55,221 bases of DNA, from positions 1-55,221 of the forward strand of contig DAOOGN010000012.1 in assembly GCA_035415725.1 (NCBI GenBank), in the 5' to 3' direction. Source of the DNA: DSWT01 sp035415725. GTDB lineage: Bacteria > Chloroflexota > Anaerolineae > B4-G1 > SLSP01. Of this stretch, positions 16,610 through 25,802 are shown one piece after another (the stretch's first letter is position 1; each line of letters opens with the position of its first letter). The notes under the pieces were generated by a model. That model made no database searches and had not been told where the DNA came from. It was given only the letters and a program-made list of their open reading frames with translations. A program made the translations under genes and the position numbers.

Positions 16610-17206
16610 ATGCCTTACGAATATCGCACCATGACGCCTGAGGAACGCGCGGCCGTCGTCGCATACCGGCGCAGTAAAGGTTACCCCCTGCACTCTCCAC
16701 CACACCCTTATCGTGAGGGCGGCTGGTATATCATCACCGCCGCCAATTATGAACATAACCCCATCCTACAACCCGCAGAACGGCGCACTGCCTTTGAGGA
16801 TCAACTTCTCATAACGTTAAACGCCATCGGTGAAGTGGGCGCGTGGGTCATTTTGCCGAATCACTATCATGTTCTAACGATGGTCGAATCTCTCGATGTC
16901 CTATCCGCAGCTCTTAAACAACTCCACGGGACAACCGCACGGACCTGGAATCTGGAAGACGCACTCACCGGGCAGCGCCGCGTGTGGTACAAGTTCTACG
17001 ACCGCTGGGTTCGCAACGAAGCCCATTACTATCGTGCCCTTAACTACATCCACTATAACGCTGTCAAGCATCGTTATGCAGAAACGCCTTATGATTGGCC
17101 CTGGTCTAGCGTGACGCGTTATGTGGAGGCTTTTGATCGCGAATGGCTGCGGGTGCAATGGAAAGCGTATCCTCCACCTACCAGTGACTTCGGTGATGTT
17201 CCGTAG
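16610..17206 (+). mobile_element. REP-associated tyrosine transposase (RAYT)
   Basis: A 198-residue Y1/HUH-type transposase. The metal-binding HUH motif is in WVILPNHYHVLTMV. The catalytic Tyr lies in the helix ALNYIHYNAVKHRYA, and the C-terminal PYDWPWSSVTRYV is a RAYT hallmark. Known RAYTs nick single-stranded REP palindromes and are thought to spread them. REP-like palindromes flank the gene immediately on the left and a derived array lies on the right, matching this relationship. The frame is intact, so it may be active. Confidence 0.93.
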
Positions 17207-17251
17207 GGTGTGAACTGGAGTGAGGATTGGGAGTCGTTCTGAAGAAACGAC

Positions 17252-17540
17252 TAAAGTCGTTACTACATTGTCGTTACTACGTTGTCGTTGCTACATTGTC
17301 GTTACTACATTGTCGTTACTACATTGTCGTTACTACATTGTCGTTACTACATTGNNNNNNNNNNNNNNNNNNNNNNNNNNNNNNNNNNNNNNNNNNNNNN
17401 NNNNNNNNNNNNNNNNNNNNNNNNNNNNNNNNNNNNNNNNNNNNNNNNNNNNNNCGTTACTACATTGTCGTTACTACATTGTCGTTACTACATTGTCGTT
17501 ACTACATTGCCGTTACTACATTGTTGTTACTACATTGTCG
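17252..17540 (+). repeat. 14-bp minisatellite derived from the REP core
   Basis: Tandem copies of CGTTACTACATTGT: about seven before and six after the assembly gap at 17355-17454, with few base changes (GTTGC, GCCG variants). The unit contains the GTCGTTACTAC core of the REP unit, suggesting local amplification of half a REP. All three forward frames stay open because 14 is not a multiple of three and the unit has no stop. No gene is inferred. From 17207 to 17616 nothing else is visible. Confidence 0.9.
17355..17454. other. Assembly gap (100 N)
   Basis: Exactly 100 N in the middle of the 14-bp tandem array; the array length is unresolved. Confidence 0.99.
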
Positions 17541-17616
17541 CCGTCGTTACCACCCTCGCAAACAACCGCGCCCGCAGGCCAGACCTGCGGGCGCGGTGTT
17601 TGAAGTTAGGTGCAGC

Positions 17617-19041
17617 CTAATCCCGTTCCAGTGTGTCCAGCACCGTCCCGTCCGGCGCGATCAACTCGATGCGGAGTGGCATCTGGCCTATCGCGTGGGT
17701 CGAGCAGGAGAGGCAGGGGTCGTGGGCGCGGATGGCGGCCTCGACGCGGTTGAGCATCCCCTCGGTGAGTTTCGTGCCGTCGACATAGCGCCTGGCGACC
17801 ATGTTGACCGAGTGGTTCATCGCCCAGGCGTTGCCCGCCGTGGCAACGATCATGTTGACTTTGGTGATGACGCCCTGATCGTTGGTCCAATAGTGGTGGA
17901 AGAGCGTGCCGCGTGGCGCTTCCAGAACGCCGACGCCCTCGCCGGTGATCGTCCCCGACGGGTTGACGACATCCGTGTTCAGAATGTCAGGGTCGTCCAT
18001 CAACTCCCGTACATGCTCCAGGGCGTACAGTGTTTCAATCAGACGGGCATAATGGTAGTACAGCGTCCCTTCTACCGGCTTGCCGCCGTTGAGCGATTTC
18101 CAGATCAGCATTTCGCTCTGCGCCATCGGCGTGCTGATGTGGCTGGCGGTGTTCAAGCGTCCCAAAGGCCCGACGCGGTAGATGCCCTTCTCGTAACCCC
18201 GTTTTTTGTAGAACGGCGCTTTGAGGTAGGTGTAGGGATTGACATGTTCGCCGATATAGTCCAGGTAGTGGTGGGGATCGAACTCCTCCAGGAGCATGCC
18301 ATCGGAATCCACCATACGTAGTTGCCCGTCATAGAGTTCCAACGCGCCATCGTCTTGTACCAGGCCCATATAGGCGGAGGGGAACGTGGCGAACTCGGCC
18401 AGCATCGGCGCGTTGTTTTGCATCCACCCTTTGAAGAATTCCAGCCCTACCACCGTCGTCGCGATGTGATCATCCAGTTGGCCGAGAATCCAGTCGCGGT
18501 CGGCCGGCTTGAGCGGTTGCGTCACGCCGCCGGGCACCGCATAGATGGGGTGCACGCGACGTTCACCCAGCCGGCGGATGATCTCCTGGCCGAAGGCGCG
18601 CAGTTTGACGGCCTTGACGGCCAGATCGGCGTTGGCCTGGACGATGCCGCCCACGTGGCGTATGGCCGGGTCGGCATCGAAACCGAGGAAGAAATCCGGC
18701 CCCGCCAGCTCGAAGAAGTGCATCCCGTGAGACTGGATGATTTGCCCCATGTGCATCAGCTCGCGGAGTTTGTGCGCAGTGGGGGTCGGCGTGGTGCCGG
18801 CGATCACGTCGCAGGCTTTGGCGGAAGCCAGGTGATGGCTCACCGGACATATACCGCAGGTGCGCGGCGTGATCTGGGGCATTTCGTAGAACATCCGCCC
18901 TTCGCTGAACTTCTCGAAGCCGCGGAACTGCTCCACGTGAAAGTATGAGTCTTGCACTTTACCCGCCTCATCCACATAGATCGTAATCTTGGCGTGCCCT
19001 TCGATGCGGGTCACCGGAGAAATGGTTATTTTTTGTGTCAT
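17617..19041 (-). CDS. hoxH: [NiFe] hydrogenase large subunit, group 3 (HoxH-like)
   Basis: A 474-residue protein with GGGAGGT before ATG 19041. The active-site ligands are the N-terminal L1 motif RTCGICPVSHH and the C-terminal L2 motif DPCLSCSTH. A 25-residue tail (AIGQM...) follows the L2 His and should be removed by a maturation protease. SPVTRIEGHAKITIYV and VEQFRGFEKFSEGR are typical of the bidirectional NAD(P)-linked HoxH type. It is the last gene of the hydrogenase cluster, 27 nt after hoxY. Group 3 enzymes are cytosolic and couple H2 to NAD(P)H. The exact subgroup needs phylogeny. Confidence 0.94.
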   Translation of the reverse strand: MTQKITISPVTRIEGHAKITIYVDEAGKVQDSYFHVEQFRGFEKFSEGRMFYEMPQITPRTCGICPVSHHLASAKACDVIAGTTPTPTAHKLRELMHMGQIIQSHGMHFFELAGPDFFLGFDADPAIRHVGGIVQANADLAVKAVKLRAFGQEIIRRLGERRVHPIYAVPGGVTQPLKPADRDWILGQLDDHIATTVVGLEFFKGWMQNNAPMLAEFATFPSAYMGLVQDDGALELYDGQLRMVDSDGMLLEEFDPHHYLDYIGEHVNPYTYLKAPFYKKRGYEKGIYRVGPLGRLNTASHISTPMAQSEMLIWKSLNGGKPVEGTLYYHYARLIETLYALEHVRELMDDPDILNTDVVNPSGTITGEGVGVLEAPRGTLFHHYWTNDQGVITKVNMIVATAGNAWAMNHSVNMVARRYVDGTKLTEGMLNRVEAAIRAHDPCLSCSTHAIGQMPLRIELIAPDGTVLDTLERD

Positions 19042-19068
19042 GATGCTTACCTCCCGTAATTTCCCACT

Positions 19069-19620
19069 CTACCCGTCCATACCATACTTGAGGACTTTGC
19101 CCTCCAGCTTGGGCGTGCGTCCTGCCAGTAACTCGGTCAAAACGAACCAGATGGCGTCGGCAGAGGGGGGGCATCCCGGCAGGAAGACATCAACGGGGAC
19201 AACGTCGCCCACACCCACCACTTTATCGGTCAGGGGGGTCAGGTCCTCGTGCTGCGGAATCTCGCCATCGACGGTGCTCTCCGTCTCAATGTAACCACGT
19301 CGCAGCACTTCCTCCTTGCTGAAGAAGTTGCGCATGGTGCAGATGCCGCCCGTCACGGCGCAATCGCCCATCGCAATCAAGGTTTTGCAGCGCGAGCGCA
19401 TCAGTTTGGCTTCTTCCTCTTCCTCTTCATTGCCGATGCCGCCGGACAGAATGCCCACGTCGACGCCGGACTGCGGCGGATGCTTCAAATCGGTGATGGG
19501 CGTGGAGCTTAACTCGACGTGCTTGAGCAGCTCGACAATCCGTTCATCAATGTCCAGGAAGGACATTTCACAACCTGCACATGCCTCCAACCATTGCATA
19601 GCCACGGTAACTTTACCCAT
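19069..19620 (-). CDS. hoxY: [NiFe] hydrogenase small subunit (HoxY-like)
   Basis: A 183-residue protein from ATG 19620 with AAGGAGC; a longer in-frame start is rejected because it reads through repeat DNA. Proximal [4Fe-4S] ligands appear in LEACAGCEMSFLD, then GDCAVTGGICTMRN and FLPGCPPSADAIW. Its short length, with one cluster and no medial or distal clusters, is characteristic of group 3 small subunits. It passes electrons between the NiFe site in HoxH and the diaphorase subunits encoded upstream. Confidence 0.94.
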   Translation of the reverse strand: MGKVTVAMQWLEACAGCEMSFLDIDERIVELLKHVELSSTPITDLKHPPQSGVDVGILSGGIGNEEEEEEAKLMRSRCKTLIAMGDCAVTGGICTMRNFFSKEEVLRRGYIETESTVDGEIPQHEDLTPLTDKVVGVGDVVPVDVFLPGCPPSADAIWFVLTELLAGRTPKLEGKVLKYGMDG

Positions 19621-19716
19621 AGTTTGCTCCTTGCAACGTAAAACGTGATGCGTAAAACGTGATAGGTGAATCGTGAGGCGGGATGACTGCTCCCGTATCA
19701 CGGTTCACGGTTCACG

Positions 19717-21417
19717 TTACAGCATTTTCGCCAGTTTGACCAGCACCTCGGCTTCGTCTCTCACCATCTCCGGCTTCGCCAGCGCGGGATGCAGGGGGAA
19801 GACTTTGCCTTCGAGGTTGGTCACGTGGCCCGTCTGTTCGCACCAGATCGGCGACGGCAGCACCACATCCGCCTGCTCGACGAGAGGCGATTGGTAGCTC
19901 GCCTGCACGATGGTGAAGGCCGCCTGCAACTTCGCGGCCAGTCCCTCATCCTCTGCCTGCTCGCCCAGCAGGACGAACTGCGTCGCGGCGCCGTTCGGCG
20001 AGAGCGGCTTCAACCCGGCGGCCCTGGCCCCCGCGCCGTTGCGGGCGGGGCTCAGCGCCAGATAGAACAGCTTATCCGCCAGCGGTTTGAGCGCGGTGAT
20101 GGCCTTGGGCTTGATGCCGACGCTGTAGACGAGCACGACCTTCTTCGCCCCGGCAGCGGCCTCGGCTACCTTCGCCGCATCGGCGTAAGAGACGGTCATC
20201 GTGGCGCGCTCGCTGAGCTTGTTCTCACCCTCACCGATGACGGCTACTGTCGCGCCCTTGTCCGCAGCGCGATGGACGAAGTAGCCGATCACGCGCTGGT
20301 AATCCAACGGCTGCGCCCCGGCGACGATGATGAAGTCGGCATCCAGGATGTCGCTCACGGCCGCCGCTGTGCCATAGCCCAACGTCGGTGCGACCGGCTC
20401 CAGGGTGCCGGCCTTGCCGCCGGCCTTTGCCAACAGTTGGGCGAAAGCCGCCAGCGCTTCGTTCGTCGTCGCGCACAAAGCCAGACCTTCGACATGGCCG
20501 GCCTTGAGCTTGCCCGCCGTCGTCTCCAATGCCTCGTCCCAACTCACCTCGACCAGCTTGCCGTCCTTGCGGACCAGCGGCTTGGTGAGGCGCTTGCGGT
20601 TGTCGTACAGCGGCGCGAAACGTCCATCGACGCACAACAGCCCCCCGTTGGGATCGGAGTCCCACACGCCGTCGACGCGCAGGAGGCGGCTGTAGCGTGT
20701 GACCACGTCCAACGTACAGCCGACACTGCACTGCATACACGTCGTCTGCACGTGGGTGACGTCCTTCTCGCGGCCACCGTAGGCGCTGTGTGCATCGATC
20801 AACGCGCCGGTAGGGCACACCTGGAGACAGGTGCCGCACTCGACGCAGGTGGACTCGCCAAACGGGACGTTGAGGTCCGCCATTACCATCGACTCGGCGC
20901 CGCGTCCGCGTAAATTGAGCGTATGGTTCGCCGCGATCTCGGCGCAGGCCCGGATACAGCGAGAGCAAAGGATGCAGCGGTTTTGATCCATGATGAAGTA
21001 TTTGCGCGAGGCATCGACCGCCAACTTTTCATACGGCCGAGGATAGGTGAAGTGATCCAGACCGTAGCGATAGGCTGCATCCTGCAACTCGCAGTTGCCG
21101 CTCATCTGGCAGAACATGCAATAGTGGTTGCGTTCGGAGAAGAGCAGTTCCAACACGAACTTGCGCACCTCCACCGCATCCGGGGTGTCCGTCTGCACTT
21201 CCATCCCTTCGGCCACCGGCGTCGTGCAGGAAGATTGTAGCCCGCGCATTCCCTTGACCTCGACCAGGCACATCCGGCATGCCCCCCATGTCGACAATGC
21301 AGGGTGGTAGCAGAGCACGGGGATGTCAATATCGGCTGTCATAGCAGCTTCCAGAATCGTCTGCCCACTTTGGGCCACGACGTCTTTTCCATTGATTTTG
21401 AGATGCACCTCACTCAT
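19717..21417 (-). CDS. NuoG-like iron-sulfur subunit with truncated molybdopterin-type domain
   Basis: A 566-residue protein. Residues 1-75 form a [2Fe-2S] ferredoxin (CYHPALSTWGACRMC then SSCTTP). The segment HYCMFCQMSGNCELQ holds the His/Cys [4Fe-4S] site of NuoG. CILCSRCIRAC and CVECGTCLQVCPTG hold two more clusters. CMQCSVGC and a later LLCVDGRF give a fourth. The final ~300 residues resemble only part of the molybdopterin oxidoreductase domain and are far shorter than in NuoG or FdhA (about 900 residues in total). It therefore likely acts as a wire between NuoF/NuoE and HoxYH, the role of HoxU, which is only ~240 residues. Confidence 0.9.
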   Translation of the reverse strand: MSEVHLKINGKDVVAQSGQTILEAAMTADIDIPVLCYHPALSTWGACRMCLVEVKGMRGLQSSCTTPVAEGMEVQTDTPDAVEVRKFVLELLFSERNHYCMFCQMSGNCELQDAAYRYGLDHFTYPRPYEKLAVDASRKYFIMDQNRCILCSRCIRACAEIAANHTLNLRGRGAESMVMADLNVPFGESTCVECGTCLQVCPTGALIDAHSAYGGREKDVTHVQTTCMQCSVGCTLDVVTRYSRLLRVDGVWDSDPNGGLLCVDGRFAPLYDNRKRLTKPLVRKDGKLVEVSWDEALETTAGKLKAGHVEGLALCATTNEALAAFAQLLAKAGGKAGTLEPVAPTLGYGTAAAVSDILDADFIIVAGAQPLDYQRVIGYFVHRAADKGATVAVIGEGENKLSERATMTVSYADAAKVAEAAAGAKKVVLVYSVGIKPKAITALKPLADKLFYLALSPARNGAGARAAGLKPLSPNGAATQFVLLGEQAEDEGLAAKLQAAFTIVQASYQSPLVEQADVVLPSPIWCEQTGHVTNLEGKVFPLHPALAKPEMVRDEAEVLVKLAKML

Positions 21418-21459
21418 AAGTGCCTTGCCTCCTTTTTCTAATCTCTAATCTCTAATTTT

Positions 21460-23043
21460 CTAGCTCCCCACCTTCGCTTCAAATTCCTCACGGAAGTATT
21501 GCAATCCGGTGAGGATGGGGACCGGGGCGGCCTGCCCCAGGCCGCAAAACGAAGCGGAGCGCACGTAGTTAGCCACTTCTTCCAGACGGGCCAGGTCCGC
21601 TTTTTTGGCGTACCCACCCTTCAGGCGTTGCAACGCCTCCAACATTTGTCGCGTGCCGACCCGACACGGCGTACATTTGCCGCACGATTCGGTCTTGAAG
21701 AAACGCACCAGCACGTAGGCCAAATCCACAATGTCGGTATCCTCATCGGCGATGAGAAGCGCGCCGCTGCCCAACCCAGCGCCTCTTTCGGCCATGGACG
21801 CGAAGTCCATCGGCACGTCCAGCAGGTCGGCGGGGATAATCGTGCCGGAGGAACCGCCCGTCTGGGCGCATTTGAACGCTTTTCCGTTCTTCATACCGCC
21901 GCCGTAGATTTCGATGACTTCGTGCAGGGTCGTGCCCATCGGCGTTTCGATGAGGCCGGTGACGTTGACGTCGCCCAGCATCGTGTAGACTTTAGTGCCG
22001 GGACTGCGCTTCGTGCCGATGCCGCGATACCACTCTGCGCCGTTCAAGAGGATCGGCGCGACGTTGGCCAGCGTCTCGACGTTATTGACGACGGTCGGCA
22101 TGCCGTGATAGCCGTAGACGGTCGGATACGGCGGGCGAATCCGCGGCACGCCGCGCTTGCCTTCCATGCTTTCCAGCAGTGCCGTTTCCTCGCCGCAGAT
22201 GTAGGCGCCGGCGCCGGCGTGAAGGTGGATATGGAAGGAGAAGCCACTGCCGAGGATGTTATCGCCCAGCAAGTTCAGCTCTTCGGCCTGTTGGATGGCG
22301 CGATGCAGAATGTCCTTCGCCATCACGTATTCGCCGCGAATGTAGATCCAGCCTTCGTGAGCGCCGACGGCATAGCCGGCCAACGCCATCCCTTCCAAAA
22401 CCGCATGGGGATCGCCCTCCAGGATATGGCGGTCCTTGAAGGTCCCCGGTTCGGATTCGTCGGCGTTGCACACAATGTACTTCACGCTCTCAGGCCGTGT
22501 GGCGACGAACGACCATTTCAGCCCGGTGGGAAAACCGGCGCCACCGCGTCCTTGCAGATTGGAACTTTTGACGGTGTTCAGGACCTCGGCGGGCGTCATC
22601 TTTTCGAGCGCCCGCCCCAGCGCGAAGTACCCATCCTGGGCGATGTAGTCTTCGATGCTGTAGGGATCGATCACCCCGACACGTCTAAGAACGATGCGCT
22701 GTTGGCCGTAGAGCACATCGCTGACGGCGGGCAAAGCTACTACGCTTTCAGGGGACACCTCCGACGGCGCCACCAATTTCTGCGCTACCCGCCCTTTGTA
22801 AAGGTGTTCTTCAACGATGAACGCGCCATCTTGCGGCGTGACCGGCCCGTAGACCGTGCCTTCGGGATAAACGATGACCGCGGGCAATATGTCGGTCCGC
22901 GTCACCTGTCCCGTGTAGCCCACCTGAACCTCATCCTCCAAACCATAGAACGACAGCTCGGCCTCGAGGGCTAATTTCGTCTCTTCTGCTCCCCGCGAGA
23001 GACTGAGCGGATCACCGGACACCAAAACAGTAGCACGGATCAT
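21460..23043 (-). CDS. NuoF-like NAD(P)H/FMN subunit of the hydrogenase (short form)
   Basis: A 527-residue protein overlapping the nuoE stop by 4 nt. A thioredoxin-like N-terminal region of ~110 residues has no Cys. The flavin/NADH fold follows: GRGGAGFPTGLKWSF, CNADESEPGTFKDR, then GAGAYICGEETALLESMEG. The [4Fe-4S] site is SCGKCTPCRVGTR plus the downstream SFCGLG. It lacks the C-terminal 2x[4Fe-4S] ferredoxin domain of the second NuoF in this cluster. It should bind NAD(H) or NADP(H) and FMN. It pairs with the adjacent NuoE and feeds the NuoG-like subunit. Confidence 0.93.
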   Translation of the reverse strand: MIRATVLVSGDPLSLSRGAEETKLALEAELSFYGLEDEVQVGYTGQVTRTDILPAVIVYPEGTVYGPVTPQDGAFIVEEHLYKGRVAQKLVAPSEVSPESVVALPAVSDVLYGQQRIVLRRVGVIDPYSIEDYIAQDGYFALGRALEKMTPAEVLNTVKSSNLQGRGGAGFPTGLKWSFVATRPESVKYIVCNADESEPGTFKDRHILEGDPHAVLEGMALAGYAVGAHEGWIYIRGEYVMAKDILHRAIQQAEELNLLGDNILGSGFSFHIHLHAGAGAYICGEETALLESMEGKRGVPRIRPPYPTVYGYHGMPTVVNNVETLANVAPILLNGAEWYRGIGTKRSPGTKVYTMLGDVNVTGLIETPMGTTLHEVIEIYGGGMKNGKAFKCAQTGGSSGTIIPADLLDVPMDFASMAERGAGLGSGALLIADEDTDIVDLAYVLVRFFKTESCGKCTPCRVGTRQMLEALQRLKGGYAKKADLARLEEVANYVRSASFCGLGQAAPVPILTGLQYFREEFEAKVGS

Positions 23044-23528
23044 GCGGCACCTCCTACACCATCGGCTTCACGATAGCGCGCCAGGATTTCATGGACTTTG
23101 TCCGTGGTCAGGTTCCCATAAATGTCATCGTCGATCATCATCACGGGACCGACGGCGCAAGCGCCGATGCAGCTTGTCGGCAGCAGAGACCATTGCCCGT
23201 CCAACGTCGTCTCGCCAAAGGGGACGCCGACCTCGCGTTCCAACGTCTCCCAGATTTCGCGCCCCCCGGCTACGTGACATGGCGCATCCTCGCAAAAGCG
23301 AATGACGTGCTTCCCCAGGGGTTTCAAGCTGATCAGGCTGTAGAAACTGGCGACGCTGTACACTGTGCTGAGGGGAAGTCGCATCCGCTGCGCAATGGCC
23401 GTGAGGCTTTCGCGGCTCAGATAGCCTTGATACTGATTCATGTCGCGTAAAATTTCGACCAGGGCTTCTGGACTGTCTCCGTATCGTTCGATAAATTTTT
23501 CCACGCTCGCTGTAACGCCCTTTTCCAT
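23040..23528 (-). CDS. NuoE-like [2Fe-2S] thioredoxin-fold subunit, copy near HoxYH
   Basis: A 162-residue protein; ATG 23528 is favoured by AAAGAGGTG just upstream, though an ATG at 23543 is possible. Cluster ligands are FCEDAPC (C-x4-C) and SCIGAC (C-x3-C). The N-terminal helical bundle contains VEILRDMNQYQGYLSRESL and STVYSVASFYS, typical of NuoE/HoxE. It is translationally coupled to the following NuoF gene and probably forms its electron-transfer partner. Confidence 0.93.
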   Translation of the reverse strand: MEKGVTASVEKFIERYGDSPEALVEILRDMNQYQGYLSRESLTAIAQRMRLPLSTVYSVASFYSLISLKPLGKHVIRFCEDAPCHVAGGREIWETLEREVGVPFGETTLDGQWSLLPTSCIGACAVGPVMMIDDDIYGNLTTDKVHEILARYREADGVGGAA

Positions 23529-23603
23529 AAGCACCTCTTTCATGGGTCAGTGACCGGCGCTTGACCGCCGGCAGGCAGCACGCCCGCCGGCAGCCAATCA
23601 CGC

Positions 23604-25364
23604 CTAATAGATACTAATCGCATTCACCGGGCAGACTTGCTTGCAGATGCCGCAGCGAATGCAAACATTGGGGTCGATGACATGTTTCTCCTTGGGTTTG
23701 CCGGCAATGGCGTTGACCGGGCAGTTGCGTGCACAGCGCGTGCAGCCGATGCACAGGTCGGGATCGACTTTGTACTCGATGAGAGCGCGGCAGACCTTCG
23801 CCGGGCATTTCTTCTCGTAGATATGCGCCTCGTATTCGGCGCGGAAGTGCTCGATAGTGCTGAGGACGGGATTGGGCGCCCCCTTTCCCAGCCCACACAA
23901 CGCTCCATTCGACGTGGATCTGCCCAGCGTCTGGAGCATCTCGATATCGCCGGGTTTGCCCCGTCCTGCACAAATGTTATTCAGAATATCCAACATGCGA
24001 CGGGTGCCGACGCGACAGGGCACGCATTTGCCACAGGATTCCTCTTGGGCAAAATCCATGAAGAAGCGGGCGATGTCGACCATGCAGGTGTCTTCATCCA
24101 TCACCACGAAACCGCCCGATCCCATGATCGAGCCGACCGATGCCAGCGATTCGTAATCTATCGGCATATCCAGGTATTTGGTCGGGATGCAGCCGCCCAT
24201 CGGCCCGCCGGTTTGTACGGCCTTGAACTTCTTGTCGTTGAGAATGCCGCCGCCGATGTCGTAGACGATCTCCCGCAGCGTCACGCCCAACGGTACCTCG
24301 ATCAGGCCGGTGCGCTTGACCTTGCCGGCAATGGCGAAGGTCTTGGTGCCCTTACTCTTTTCGGTCCCCATCGAGGCAAACCACGCGCCGCCTTTGAGCA
24401 GGATTTGCGGGACGTTGGCATAGGTTTCGACGTTGTTGATGTTCGTCGGGCGCTGCCAGAGGCCCGCCACGGCGGGGAACGGTGGACGGGTGCTGGGCAT
24501 GCCCCGTTGGCCTTCGATGGAACGCATCAGGGCCGTCTCTTCGCCGCAGACGAAGGCGCCTGCGCCCATGCGGATTTCGAGATCGAAGTCGAAGCCGGAG
24601 CCGAAGATGTTCTTCCCCAGGAAGCCGTACTCCCGCGCCTGTTGCAGTGCCACGCGCAGGGTGCGAATGGCAATCGGATATTCGGCGCGGACGTAGAAAT
24701 AGCCTTGTTCGGCCCCGATCACGTAAGCGGCGATGATCATCCCTTCGATGACGGCGTGCGGATCGCCTTCCAGCACGCTACGGTTCATAAACGCGCCGGG
24801 ATCGCCTTCGTCACCGTTGCAAATGATGTATTTGGGATGGGTGGGGCTGTTGCGGGCGAACGTCCACTTGAGATGGGTGGGAAAGCCGGCGCCGCCGCGC
24901 CCGCGCAGGCCGGATGTTTTCATCACGTCGAGCACTTGCTCCGGCGTCATGGTGGTCAACACCTTGGCCAGAGCCGCGTAACCGTCCTCGGCAATGTAGT
25001 CCTCGATGTCGAAGGGATTGATCTTGCCAACGTTGCGCAATACCACGCGCACCTCTTTGGGCGCGGGCGGCGGCAGCGGCGTGACTTTCGGTTCGGCCTG
25101 CGTGAGGGCCAGCACCGGGCGACCTTTCAGCAGATGTTCTTCGGTGATGCGGACGGCATCCTCCGGCGTCAGGTTGACGTAGCGCACGCTGTCGGGGTAG
25201 ACGATGGCCTCGACGCCCTGGGCGCTCGTGCTCACGCTGGAAGTCATCCATACCTGTACTTCATCGCGCAAGGCCACATCCTGAAGGGCCTCCAGGAACG
25301 CTTTGTAGACGGCCTCGGCGCCGGCGGCGTCACGGTTGATTAGAATGTTGGCGCGATAAGCCAT
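23604..25364 (-). CDS. NuoF-like subunit with C-terminal ferredoxin (HndC/HydB type)
   Basis: A 586-residue protein with GAGGAGG before ATG 25364. Thioredoxin-like N-terminus, then the FMN/NAD fold (SGLRGRGGAGFPTHLKWTF, CNGDEGDPGAFMNR, GAGAFVCGEETALMRS). The [4Fe-4S] motif is SCGKCVPCRVGTR with ALCGLG. A C-terminal domain carries two [4Fe-4S] clusters (CIGCTRCARNCPVNAI and CIRCGICKQVCPVNAI). This is the architecture of the bifurcating-type subunit in HndABCD and HydABC hydrogenases. The usual catalytic FeFe subunit is absent; a NuoE-NuoF-NuoG-HoxYH module follows instead. Confidence 0.93.
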   Translation of the reverse strand: MAYRANILINRDAAGAEAVYKAFLEALQDVALRDEVQVWMTSSVSTSAQGVEAIVYPDSVRYVNLTPEDAVRITEEHLLKGRPVLALTQAEPKVTPLPPPAPKEVRVVLRNVGKINPFDIEDYIAEDGYAALAKVLTTMTPEQVLDVMKTSGLRGRGGAGFPTHLKWTFARNSPTHPKYIICNGDEGDPGAFMNRSVLEGDPHAVIEGMIIAAYVIGAEQGYFYVRAEYPIAIRTLRVALQQAREYGFLGKNIFGSGFDFDLEIRMGAGAFVCGEETALMRSIEGQRGMPSTRPPFPAVAGLWQRPTNINNVETYANVPQILLKGGAWFASMGTEKSKGTKTFAIAGKVKRTGLIEVPLGVTLREIVYDIGGGILNDKKFKAVQTGGPMGGCIPTKYLDMPIDYESLASVGSIMGSGGFVVMDEDTCMVDIARFFMDFAQEESCGKCVPCRVGTRRMLDILNNICAGRGKPGDIEMLQTLGRSTSNGALCGLGKGAPNPVLSTIEHFRAEYEAHIYEKKCPAKVCRALIEYKVDPDLCIGCTRCARNCPVNAIAGKPKEKHVIDPNVCIRCGICKQVCPVNAISIY

Positions 25365-25373
25365 AGTTCCTCC

Positions 25374-25730
25374 TCAACGAACCAACCAGTCGGCGACAAC
25401 TTCGCCGCCCAGAATATGTTTCTCGATCAGGGTTGGCACCCGGCTGGCGTCGATGTTGCCATAGGTGACGAGTTCGCCTTCCCCCACCTGCACCTGGACG
25501 ACCGGCTCGTAGGTGCTCATCCCCGCACTGCCGGTCTGTGTGACCACAACATCGCCGATGCCGCGTTTTTCCAGTTCACGCAAAATGGCCGTCATCGTGT
25601 CACGGGCGCCGACGGCGATACCGGTCGTCCCCATCGCGACGATGATACGCGCGCGCGCGCCTTCGCCGGCCAGCTTGCGGCGTTGCAATGCGCGTTCTTT
25701 GATTTTTTGTAGTTCTTCGAGACTTTTCAC
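25374..25730 (-). CDS. HndB-like [2Fe-2S] ferredoxin-fold subunit that has lost all cysteines
   Basis: A 118-residue protein from GTG 25730, which has AAGGAGG at the right distance; a TTG five codons upstream overlaps that site. The fold matches the HndB/thioredoxin-like ferredoxin family: LEELQKIKERALQRRK, then VAMGTTGIAVGARDTM and VVTQTGSAGMSTYEP. In the family the two underlined-type segments normally carry Cys (MGTCGIAxGAR; TGCxGxC). Here these positions are Thr, Ser and Ser, and the whole protein contains no Cys. It therefore cannot hold the cluster and may be structural. The frame is intact and the gene is packed between its usual partners. Confidence 0.85.
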   Translation of the reverse strand: MKSLEELQKIKERALQRRKLAGEGARARIIVAMGTTGIAVGARDTMTAILRELEKRGIGDVVVTQTGSAGMSTYEPVVQVQVGEGELVTYGNIDASRVPTLIEKHILGGEVVADWLVR

Positions 25731-25802
25731 AATGACCTCCTTCAATAATTCGTCTGATAGTCTTTAGTCTTGTAGTCGCAGTAGATCACAAAAATGCTCC
25801 GA

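Noticed and set aside
17252..17540. CRISPR array or a long repeat-encoded protein
   Set aside because: The units are 14 bp in direct tandem with no unique spacers, so it is not CRISPR. All frames are open only because the unit lacks stops and its length is not a multiple of three; there is also no start with a ribosome site.
17227..18321. A 364-residue plus-strand reading frame
   Set aside because: It starts in the minisatellite, crosses the N gap and then runs antisense to hoxH.
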